In this document: in pieces, positions 26,035-33,903 of the stretch
Layout: each line of letters starts with the position of its first letter
How positions within the stretch are numbered: position 1 is the first letter of the stretch
Source: Olivibacter sp. XZL3
GTDB lineage: Bacteria > Bacteroidota > Bacteroidia > Sphingobacteriales > Sphingobacteriaceae
Reading direction: 5' to 3'
NCBI RefSeq assembly: GCF_004368405.1
Contig: NZ_SBJH01000008.1
Location: 1 to 64,000, forward strand
Length of the DNA stretch: 64,000 nucleotides
Program-made: the position numbers and the translations under genes
The notes under the pieces: model-generated
Seen by the model: only the letters and a program-made list of their open reading frames with translations
Databases searched by the model: none
Told to the model about the DNA's origin: nothing

Positions 26035-26844
26035 TTAGGCGTGCTGTATATATTCGATGGCCTTTCTGACACTGCCGTATTTTTCAAGTAACTCATTCGC
26101 CTTTTCCTGACTAACACCGGTTTCTTCCATAATGATACGGGTCCCTCTGTTAAATAGTTTTGTGTTGGTCAATTGCATATCCACCATTTTGTTCCCTTTA
26201 ACTCTGCCGAGTTTGACCATAACGGAGGTGCTTAACATGTTCAGTACCAATTTTTGGGCAGTGCCGGCTTTCATGCGCGTTGATCCGGTGACAAACTCAG
26301 GGCCGGTGATTACCTCAATAGGATATTGAGCGATCTCTGCCATTGGCGTATTCGCGTTACAAACGAGGCAGCCGGTGGCAATTCCCGCTTCGTTCGCTGC
26401 TTTGAGGCCACCGATTACATATGGGGTGGAACCTGAAGCTGCAATGCCGAGCACCACGTCTTTGTTATTGATACTATGTTCCTTCAGATCTTTCCAAGCT
26501 TGCTGTTTATCGTCTTCAGCAAATTCTACGGCTTTTCGAATGGCGGTATCTCCTCCGGCGATTAAGCCTACAATCCAATCAAACGGTACCCCGAAGGTAG
26601 GCGGGCATTCCGATGCATCTAATATGCCCAAGCGCCCACTGGTGCCGGCTCCAATGTAGAAAAGGCGACCGCCTTCTTCCATTTTTTCAACTGTGATTTT
26701 TACCAAGGCTTCAATCTGCGGAATTGATTTTTTTACTGCTTCCGGTACGCTTTGGTCTTCTTTATTGATGTTGGTCAGCAATTCATTCACCGACATCTTT
26801 TCGAGGTCATTGTAGTAAGATTCTTTTTCAGTCGTATTCTCCAT
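26035..26844 (-). CDS. murQ: N-acetylmuramic acid 6-phosphate etherase
   Basis: A 269-residue SIS-domain enzyme that cleaves the lactyl ether of MurNAc-6-P, giving GlcNAc-6-P and D-lactate. The N-terminal segment (about 14-30, ending LLTNINKED) is typical. The sugar-phosphate site IGAGTSGRLG lies at 64-73. Glu79 in DASECPPTFG and Glu110 in FAEDD correspond to the catalytic glutamates of E. coli MurQ. The GSTRMKAGTAQKLVLN segment near 187-202 is a family hallmark. It heads an operon with the SSS symporter; the 282-base region upstream should hold its promoter and operator. This gene is the anchor for calling the locus a muramic-acid salvage cluster. Confidence 0.97.
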   Translation of the reverse strand: MENTTEKESYYNDLEKMSVNELLTNINKEDQSVPEAVKKSIPQIEALVKITVEKMEEGGRLFYIGAGTSGRLGILDASECPPTFGVPFDWIVGLIAGGDTAIRKAVEFAEDDKQQAWKDLKEHSINNKDVVLGIAASGSTPYVIGGLKAANEAGIATGCLVCNANTPMAEIAQYPIEVITGPEFVTGSTRMKAGTAQKLVLNMLSTSVMVKLGRVKGNKMVDMQLTNTKLFNRGTRIIMEETGVSQEKANELLEKYGSVRKAIEYIQHA

Positions 26845-27126
26845 TGTTATATTAACTATACAGTCAAATTAGCCTTCTAAGATATGCATTTTTGTGCGTT
26901 TTTATGGTGTAATGCTTAAAAACACGCATACTTTTGTTCAACGACGGGTCGTTATCTTTGAATCGGGATCCTTTGTCTGGTAAAAATTTATTAAACTATG
27001 TAATCTATTATTAACATGTTGTCTTGTCAATCATTTTTCCTTTTCCGGACTTCGTCTGATCAGCTTGATCAATTGTTCTCGCTGTAAAGTTAATTAATTG
27101 TCGTCCATGATTGTAGTTCATTCCCC
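26845..27126. promoter_or_regulatory. promoter region of murQ with candidate operator motif
   Basis: The 282-base gap holds TTTGTGCG at 26891-26898, next to TATGCAT (26883-26889), and the reverse-oriented CGCATA at 26925-26930. TTTGTGCG recurs upstream of the distal susC (42560-42567), and its variant TTTGTGCA on the minus strand upstream of the proximal susC (37407-37414). The sites may bind the DeoR-type regulator encoded at 42772. Confidence 0.4.
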
Positions 27127-28929
27127 TTATTTCTTTGTTGTGCTTGTTTGTTCAGATTCTTTGGCTGCTAATAGATAAATCAGTGATGCGCTTCCATCCA
27201 TAGTCGGCTCGTTGGTACTGTAATCTCCATAGTCATCATGGTAAACAGCCAGATCGGATTGGAAGGCGGTGTATTCATCCGGGTTTACCAGTTCAATACC
27301 GATAAGACTATTGAAAATGCTGCTGTAAACCGGGCCGTCAACCAAAGCCCCGTCGACAGGGAAGTTTTTCAAGTGCGTAAAGGCAGAGTGAGGGTCAGTC
27401 GGCGTATCGCCTTTACTTGGCAAGCCATATACCATACTCGTTCCCCAGGGGTTGCAGCCGAAAAGCCAGTCGACATTCGCCTGCTCCAGTTCTTTATAAG
27501 AGCGATCAGCCGTCAATTTCTGGTACCATAGGCATTGGATGGCAAAGGAGACGGTCAGGTTATTGCTACACCAAATGAACGGAACCCCTCTAAAAAAGGC
27601 ATTTTGCTTCGCCCTGGCCCATACTTTTTCGATTCCCTCACGGTAATAAGAAATAATTTCACGTCGATGTTGCCCGTCTAACTGCTTTGCGAGTTCAAAA
27701 TGACCTAGATTGATGAAGGGGTACCACTGATAGTGGGCTGCGGTATCGGTTTCTAGCCAAGGTGTTATTTTCTCTTCCCTTGCATATCGCAGTGCTTCTT
27801 CCTTAAACCTTGATTCACCTGATACTAAAAAGTTGCTTGCGGCGGCTAGCTCCATATCGTCCACCCAATTGTCCTCGGCATAGATATATGGCGATTTCAC
27901 AGAAACAGTTTGCGTAACTCCCGGTTTTATTTTAGCGAAATCGTATGCGCTCTGCGCTTTAGCCCGTACGGTCTCTATGTAGGAGCTGTCAATAGATGGG
28001 AAAACTATACTTGCCAGATTGAAGGCGCTGCTAAATTTAGCGGCGGTTGAGCTAGTACCAGTTGTATTGTTCAGCAATTTGCCTCTTTGCTGCACTTGGC
28101 CATCAATAAAATATACAGGTCGTTCATAGCCTCTTCCGTAAAAAGCGTCTTCGGCGGGCATGCGCATGCGGGCATGGTCGCGGTCGTCAGCTATCTGGTT
28201 GAACATCAGGTTTGGTGCCGGGTGCATCTTCAGTAGCCAATCCAAGCCCCACTTAGCTTCGTCCAGTACATCGGGAAGGCCATTGCTACCGTCGAGCCCG
28301 TTGGCTTGCTTCTGATCGCAAAACACGCTTGGGAAATCCCGATATGCCGCGAGTAAGTGATAGGTTGCATTTGCCGAGGTGGTTGCGTATTGCAGGTAGT
28401 CGGAAGCGTCATGCCATCCTCCGCCCACGTTTATTTTGGTGCTATCCGGTAAACCCGCTTTTGACGCATATAAGGTAAAACCGTCGTGTGTATGGCAACT
28501 GTCGTTCAAAAATGGGTTGAACAAACTGCGTTGTTGGCGCATATAGCGAAGCACAAAGTCGGCAGTTCCTTTGTACACATCTTCCGCAATGCGAAATATG
28601 GGCGATTGTGCATGGCCTGCTACGAGGTAAAAACTGCCTGTATCGATAAAGCCCGTGAAGTCTAAGCGATAACTTTGCTGAAAAGGGCCGTATGCGCCAT
28701 AGGACCGTCCTGCTTCTTTGGTAAAAACTTTTCGGTTGCTGCGGGCATCTACGAGACTAAAGGAGCTGATCTCTTTTGGACTTAACGCGCCCCAAACCGC
28801 CACCTTTATACCCGCCGGATCATAACCGAGCTGATTAATACGAATCACCGCGTTTTGCCCTTGTGGAATCTTCTTAGACGCGCACGCACAGCATATGCTT
28901 AAGCCGAGGTAAAAAAGAATACGTTTCAT
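27127..28929 (-). CDS. glycoside hydrolase family 9 enzyme with N-terminal Ig-like domain
   Basis: A 600-residue exported protein; the N-terminus (KRILFYLGLSICCACAS) looks like a lipoprotein signal. An Ig-like CelD_N-type domain spans about 25-115, and the (alpha/alpha)6 GH9 barrel about 120-590. The catalytic Asp pair lies in GGWHDASDY (170-178, Asp174 and Asp177), the acid Glu in TNEPTMDGSA near 575, and FGCNPWGTSMVYGLP and PHSAFTH are also GH9 motifs. GH9 contains cellulases but also exo-beta-glucosaminidases. Here it is coupled by a TAATG overlap to the phosphoesterase gene in a muramic-acid locus, so activity on an amino-sugar polymer is more likely than on cellulose. Confidence 0.9.
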   Translation of the reverse strand: MKRILFYLGLSICCACASKKIPQGQNAVIRINQLGYDPAGIKVAVWGALSPKEISSFSLVDARSNRKVFTKEAGRSYGAYGPFQQSYRLDFTGFIDTGSFYLVAGHAQSPIFRIAEDVYKGTADFVLRYMRQQRSLFNPFLNDSCHTHDGFTLYASKAGLPDSTKINVGGGWHDASDYLQYATTSANATYHLLAAYRDFPSVFCDQKQANGLDGSNGLPDVLDEAKWGLDWLLKMHPAPNLMFNQIADDRDHARMRMPAEDAFYGRGYERPVYFIDGQVQQRGKLLNNTTGTSSTAAKFSSAFNLASIVFPSIDSSYIETVRAKAQSAYDFAKIKPGVTQTVSVKSPYIYAEDNWVDDMELAAASNFLVSGESRFKEEALRYAREEKITPWLETDTAAHYQWYPFINLGHFELAKQLDGQHRREIISYYREGIEKVWARAKQNAFFRGVPFIWCSNNLTVSFAIQCLWYQKLTADRSYKELEQANVDWLFGCNPWGTSMVYGLPSKGDTPTDPHSAFTHLKNFPVDGALVDGPVYSSIFNSLIGIELVNPDEYTAFQSDLAVYHDDYGDYSTNEPTMDGSASLIYLLAAKESEQTSTTKK

Positions 28930-30770
28930 TATTTGCGAAATTTCAATTGAACGATTTTACCGTCCATGGTGCTAACGGCCAATTTCTTTTTGTCTAGCGG
29001 CAAGATTGGATTTACTAAACAGTTGGATATTTTGTATTGCCAGACTACCTGTCCGTTGCTCCGTTCGATGGCCGACAGTAGTCCGGAATTACTTGGTACG
29101 AAGATGAGGTTATTTGACTCTACGATGGCGGTAGGTGCTAGCTCATAAGGCAGTTGAAGAGCCGATTTCCATATGACCTCCATGTCATCTGCCACGGTAG
29201 AGATGCCGATCAGCTGTCCGTCCATCGTTTTGGCATATACGAGCGATTGATCGGCCGAGAGCCCGATGCTTTCCCGAACGCGATAGTTATCCATTTTTTT
29301 TCGCCAGATCACCTTTCCATTGTCGGCATCCAAAGCAGTCATATAACGGTCTGGAGCTACAATAAAAACGCGGTTGTTGGCACCGACTGGATAACAGGCG
29401 GCTGGAGAAAACATTCTATTGGAGGCTCCGTTGGCCCAATGCCAAACCTTTCTTCCTGTATTGACATCCAGTGCATAGAACTCATTTCCCCAAGTGCCGA
29501 AATAGACCTTATTTTTATAGATAAGCGGTTTAGTAGATACATAGCCTTTCAATTCCCCGAACGACCACTTGATTTTTCCGGTATGGATGTCAATAGCCCG
29601 AAAAATACCGTCTGAACCGCCAATATAAGCGACGCCTCTGTGTATGGCGGGCGATCCGAGTACAGCCTTGTGAGTTTTGATTTTCCATTTTTGATGGCCG
29701 TCTTTCAGATCAATGCCATAGATATAGCTGTCGGAAGAGGCCGCCACCACCGTGTTTTTCCAGACGGCCGGTGTAGAATAGATTTTTCCTTGCGTTTGAT
29801 AAGACCAAGTTTTATTTCCGGTTGCAATGTCGAGCGCATAGAGTTCGCCCGCAGTATTCGCTGCTACCAACTTGTTTTTAGCAACAGCCAAGCCCGCGCC
29901 TATGTCGCTCCGATCTTGGAAGTTCCATCGCTTTCTAACTTGTTTAAATTTTTCGTTTACAGCATAGGACGGCCTGGGATACACGTTGTTTTCATTTTCA
30001 AAGTGGTGATTTTTTAAGACGATAGTTAACCAGGGCGATTGCGTAAGGCTATCTGGATTTCTCTCCTGATAGACCGCTTGATCCGGGGAAATCAGCACGA
30101 TATTATAACCACCGGTATTTTTTTTGGCTCGTAAGTTTGATCGTCCCATGACGCCAGAAATGCCCTCGAAATCATAGCTCCTATTTACGTGACCATGTCC
30201 GCAAAGAAAAAGTCGCACGTCGTGTTTTTTTATTCGGTCAATTGCCTCATACCAGTTGTTTAACGACGAATCTTGGGGATAATGGTTAACGTAGATTAGC
30301 GGTAGATTGTCGTCGAGCCTTAGGATTGAATCCAACCAAACCAAGTTTTCCCTTGGTATTTGTCCGGGGCTCATGCGCATATTAGGGCCCGAATTGGTGC
30401 CGGCAAAACGATAACCACCGTAGGTGAAATAAAAGGTTTCCGATCCAAAAACCTGCCGGAAGCTATTTCCGCCACTTTCCGACCAGTTTGCGTCATGGTT
30501 GCCGGGAACAGCGTAGTATGGAATTTGCAGGCTGTCGAGTATTTGCTTGGCCAGCTTTAGTTCATCGTCTGCACCGAATTCGGTTATATCACCCGAAACG
30601 ATTACAAACTTCAGCTCTTTGTTTCTATTGATATCTGCCACGGTTCTTCGCAGGTCTTCTGCGCCTGTCTCGCTTCCCACATGCGTATCGGTCACGTGTG
30701 CAAACTGGAAACGCTGTGCATTGGCTTTTCCAAGAAAAAGAATAAGAAAAAGGACGACTAGTTTCTTCAT
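28929..30770 (-). CDS. metallophosphoesterase fused to a PQQ-like beta-propeller
   Basis: A 613-residue exported protein: signal peptide 1-18, a calcineurin-like phosphoesterase domain (about 20-270) and a beta-propeller of PQQ-type repeats (about 290-610). The dimetal site residues are seen in DTH (28-30), GDITEFG (60-66, Asp61), GNHD (90-93), NHYPQD and GHGHVN. Propeller blades repeat the pattern LYALD..TG...W. It shares a TAATG overlap with the GH9 gene downstream and follows the NamZ gene by 68 bases. It may remove phosphate or cleave a phosphodiester (for example from wall-linked glycopolymers) in the periplasm; this is inference. Confidence 0.9.
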   Translation of the reverse strand: MKKLVVLFLILFLGKANAQRFQFAHVTDTHVGSETGAEDLRRTVADINRNKELKFVIVSGDITEFGADDELKLAKQILDSLQIPYYAVPGNHDANWSESGGNSFRQVFGSETFYFTYGGYRFAGTNSGPNMRMSPGQIPRENLVWLDSILRLDDNLPLIYVNHYPQDSSLNNWYEAIDRIKKHDVRLFLCGHGHVNRSYDFEGISGVMGRSNLRAKKNTGGYNIVLISPDQAVYQERNPDSLTQSPWLTIVLKNHHFENENNVYPRPSYAVNEKFKQVRKRWNFQDRSDIGAGLAVAKNKLVAANTAGELYALDIATGNKTWSYQTQGKIYSTPAVWKNTVVAASSDSYIYGIDLKDGHQKWKIKTHKAVLGSPAIHRGVAYIGGSDGIFRAIDIHTGKIKWSFGELKGYVSTKPLIYKNKVYFGTWGNEFYALDVNTGRKVWHWANGASNRMFSPAACYPVGANNRVFIVAPDRYMTALDADNGKVIWRKKMDNYRVRESIGLSADQSLVYAKTMDGQLIGISTVADDMEVIWKSALQLPYELAPTAIVESNNLIFVPSNSGLLSAIERSNGQVVWQYKISNCLVNPILPLDKKKLAVSTMDGKIVQLKFRK

Positions 30771-30838
30771 CTATGATGATCAGTTTATGTGGCTCAAACA
30801 AGGTTTATGCCTGTTTTTTATTGCTAATGTTGATTAAA

Positions 30839-32083
30839 CTATTCAAAATCAGGGTATAGGAGGTAGTTCTTTCTCATTTTTTTATAAGCTTCCAACTCCG
30901 GTTTCCAACTGTTTTTAATTTGCTCTTCAGTCATGCCTGCTTTAATCTGCTCGATCAGTTGGTTGTTGCCCGCCAGTTTGTTAAAGAAATCAGGACGGGC
31001 GAAAAACTTATCGGCTATACCGGCTTTTTTGAACAATTGATAGAAATCCAGCAAGTATTTAAGCGTAAAAGTAGCGCTTTCGGGGTCTTCATCACGTAGA
31101 TCAAGCCCATAACAAGTTTTGCCTTGTTGTTCAACATGGGCACTCATTCCTGGTTTTGTGCCGGGTGTGAAGGAGAATTTTCCAAAAGAAGGATTCGGAT
31201 AGCCCAATACCTGAAAAGGCCAGTCGGTGCCCCTTCCTACACTGACATCGGTAGCTTCGAAGAGACAAAGCGACATGTAGAGGCGGACGGAAATGTAATT
31301 TGGAAGGCTTGGGGAAGGGACGATCGGTAATTGATAGGCGGTTTGGTGATCCCAGTTTTTTACAGGTATAACGGTAAGGTCGCACTTCTTGCCTTTATCT
31401 AGCCATTCCTCGCCATTTATCATGTGGGCCAATTCGCCGACTGTCAGGCCGTGTATCATGGCGATTTTGTGATAGCTGATGTTAGATTTAAATTGATCGT
31501 CTTTTCTGACGGGCCCGTCTACTTGATCGCCATTTGGATTAGGACGGTCTAATACGATTATTTTTTTTCCATGGTTGGCACAAAGTTGCATAACCCGGTG
31601 CATAGACGTAATATACGTGTAAAAGCGAGCGCCTACGTCCTGTAAGTCAAACAGCATGACGTCGACCGTGTTGACAATGGAATCGGCTTTTTCATTCTTT
31701 CCATAAAGACTGTATAAGGGTAGGCCTGTTTTTTCGTCTACATCATTGGCCACTTTTTCGCCCCGCTCGATACTACCTCGGAAGCCGTGCTCAGGTGCAA
31801 AGGCAAATTGGAGATCGATATCGTTTGCTAACAGCACATCTACTAAGTGTTTATTGTCGGGGCCTACGACAGATGTCTGGTTACCCATAAGTCCGACCTT
31901 CTTGCCTTTTAACAGCGGGAGGTAAGCTTCTAGTTGATCCGCACCGGTTAGGATTTGATTCACCATTGCGCTGGGATTTTCTTTTTGTTCGGTGTTCTGC
32001 TTCCTTGAAGAGCCCTGCGAGCAAGACACCTGAAAAAAAGCCAGGACGGACATCAAAATAGAGAGAACTTCTAAGCGTTTCAT
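30839..32083 (-). CDS. exo-beta-N-acetylmuramidase NamZ-like (DUF1343, GH171)
   Basis: A 414-residue lipoprotein with a signal ending FFQVSCSQG (Cys21). The DUF1343 motifs are all visible: GLMGNQTSVVG (64-74), FAPEHGFRG with the putative catalytic Glu98, FDLQDVGARFYTY, LDRPNPNGD and the VGRGTDWPF region. Characterised relatives (Bacillus subtilis NamZ) release MurNAc from the non-reducing end of peptidoglycan fragments. With murQ in the same cluster, this gives a direct supply of MurNAc. It lies between susD and the phosphoesterase gene on one strand and is probably in the same operon. Confidence 0.92.
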   Translation of the reverse strand: MKRLEVLSILMSVLAFFQVSCSQGSSRKQNTEQKENPSAMVNQILTGADQLEAYLPLLKGKKVGLMGNQTSVVGPDNKHLVDVLLANDIDLQFAFAPEHGFRGSIERGEKVANDVDEKTGLPLYSLYGKNEKADSIVNTVDVMLFDLQDVGARFYTYITSMHRVMQLCANHGKKIIVLDRPNPNGDQVDGPVRKDDQFKSNISYHKIAMIHGLTVGELAHMINGEEWLDKGKKCDLTVIPVKNWDHQTAYQLPIVPSPSLPNYISVRLYMSLCLFEATDVSVGRGTDWPFQVLGYPNPSFGKFSFTPGTKPGMSAHVEQQGKTCYGLDLRDEDPESATFTLKYLLDFYQLFKKAGIADKFFARPDFFNKLAGNNQLIEQIKAGMTEEQIKNSWKPELEAYKKMRKNYLLYPDFE

Positions 32084-32184
32084 ATATTATATATCTAGTA
32101 AGGGTACTTCATTGAAACTCATTTCGGCAAAAGATAGGAATATTCTATGTTTTACCGAAATGGGTTTATTAGAGAAAGCGCGAG

Positions 32185-33903
32185 CTACCAACCTGGGTTT
32201 TGTTTTAATTCGAAGCCTTGATCGGCATAGAGTTTAATCTGATCCAGCGGAATAGGATCAAGATAAACGCGGTCGTTATTAAAGGCGCGGTACGCCTGCC
32301 GGGCTGCAGGTACGATATAGCCTTCTTCAGCTTCATTTTCGATGATTACATTCGACAAACTCGCGTAGTCCGCTCTACGGATCCAAGCACCTCTGTTAAT
32401 GTCGGGCCGGTTGAAGTTATCGGTGTATTCCAGTTTTTTCCAGCGTTTTAAGTCGTTTAACCTAAAGCCTTCTAAGGCCAACTCGACGCGTCGTTCCCTT
32501 CTAATTTCCCATAAGATCCCGGGAATTTCTGCGTCTCTTTTGGGGTCATCATAAACTCTTCCGTTTACGGCGGCTGAACTCCCTACAAGTTGTAGCTGAG
32601 GTAGATTAACGCCCGGCCGATCCCGCAGAACGTTAATTGAGAGGTCTAAATCGGCTTGTGTGAGGGTGCCCAATTCTGCAGCGGCTTCTGCGTAATTCAT
32701 CAAGACTTCTCCATAACGGATTACCGGTGCATCGGTAATATTTAAGTTAGATAATCCTTCATTCGCATCCTTGAGCGATTCATTTAAAAATTTGTGAACC
32801 ACATAGCCGGAAGTGGAGTAATTTGCATATTGTAAAGCGGGGTCACCATTTAGTCGGATCTGAGTCGCAAAGGTTTCATTTATCCGCGGATCGCGGTCGG
32901 CCATCACATTTTGAATGGTTTTGTCGCCTCTATAATTCGGAGATTCGGTGATAGGAAGTCCGTCATTCATCAGGTAGCTTTCTATTAGATCTTTAGATAC
33001 GCCGGTTTGAGCCTCTCTGTTTACATAGCTCATCAAGCTGTGCGTTATCTGCGCGCGGTCATATTGCCGATATAGGATAACCTCTGGGTTTCCCGCTAAA
33101 CTAACCGAGCTAAACAGTCCGCGATAATCCGTATTAACGGAATATCTACCGCTTAAAATCAACTCATTAGCGGCCCATTTAGCGGCTTCCAAGTAGGCGG
33201 TAGCTTTCGCCTGATCGATATTGTGGTACTTTAAAAAGGTTCCTTCAAATAGAAATACGCGTGACATATAGGCAAGAACGACATCCTTATTGACTACCAA
33301 TCCTTGTTGGCCGGTGTTAGCGTCTTCCAGTCGAACATGCTCGGCCGCAAATCTGAAGTCTTCCAGTACATGATCCATTACTACCGTACGCGCATCCCGC
33401 GGTTTGTAGAGTTCAGATGAATTTTCATCCAGAAGTCCATCGTACCAGGGTACATCGCCGAAAGCCTTTACTAAATTGGCATATTCGAGTCCGCGGAAAA
33501 ACCTTCCAATGCCGGTCCAATGGTTGATCGCTTCCTCATCCATCGGCACTTGTTGGACGCGGTTTATCATGAGATTTGCTTTCCTTACGTTTTCAAAATC
33601 CCATCCTCCGTCGTTGGGGGGCACCACCGTGGTAAAGGTAGTGGGATTGGACGGCGCAAAGTCGTCGTTTAAAGACTGGCCGGAAAAGTAACCGCCCCAG
33701 CTCAAATCAAAGCCACTGGCATATCCTTTAAAGTAGAGGGGATAAAAATCCCAGGTATACAATCGGACATTACTTTCGCTTGTCCAAAACGTTTCATCTG
33801 TAGGTGTATCCAGCGGTAGCTTCTCTAAGAAGTCCTTTTTACAAGCTCCCAGGCCGAGGATAAATAGAAAGAGATATAATTGCTTTTTCATGTTTCTTTT
33901 CAT
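32185..33903 (-). CDS. SusD/RagB family outer-membrane nutrient-binding lipoprotein (proximal pair)
   Basis: A 572-residue surface lipoprotein with a signal ending LGLGACKKD. It has the SusD-type helical repeat body and the characteristic C-terminus GFELKQNPGW. Its ATG shares a base with the stop of the upstream susC (TAATG), so translation is coupled; a second start four codons later is possible. SusD proteins form the lid over a TonB-dependent SusC barrel and bind glycans. Its neighbours suggest that peptidoglycan-derived oligosaccharides are the ligand, but the binding site cannot be read from sequence. Confidence 0.95.
   Translation of the reverse strand: MKRNMKKQLYLFLFILGLGACKKDFLEKLPLDTPTDETFWTSESNVRLYTWDFYPLYFKGYASGFDLSWGGYFSGQSLNDDFAPSNPTTFTTVVPPNDGGWDFENVRKANLMINRVQQVPMDEEAINHWTGIGRFFRGLEYANLVKAFGDVPWYDGLLDENSSELYKPRDARTVVMDHVLEDFRFAAEHVRLEDANTGQQGLVVNKDVVLAYMSRVFLFEGTFLKYHNIDQAKATAYLEAAKWAANELILSGRYSVNTDYRGLFSSVSLAGNPEVILYRQYDRAQITHSLMSYVNREAQTGVSKDLIESYLMNDGLPITESPNYRGDKTIQNVMADRDPRINETFATQIRLNGDPALQYANYSTSGYVVHKFLNESLKDANEGLSNLNITDAPVIRYGEVLMNYAEAAAELGTLTQADLDLSINVLRDRPGVNLPQLQLVGSSAAVNGRVYDDPKRDAEIPGILWEIRRERRVELALEGFRLNDLKRWKKLEYTDNFNRPDINRGAWIRRADYASLSNVIIENEAEEGYIVPAARQAYRAFNNDRVYLDPIPLDQIKLYADQGFELKQNPGW

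Noticed and set aside
26953-26960. TATCTTTG on the plus strand between murQ and the GH9 gene
   Set aside because: Both flanking genes are on the minus strand, so this would transcribe antisense to GH9; a single match to a short motif is too weak to call.
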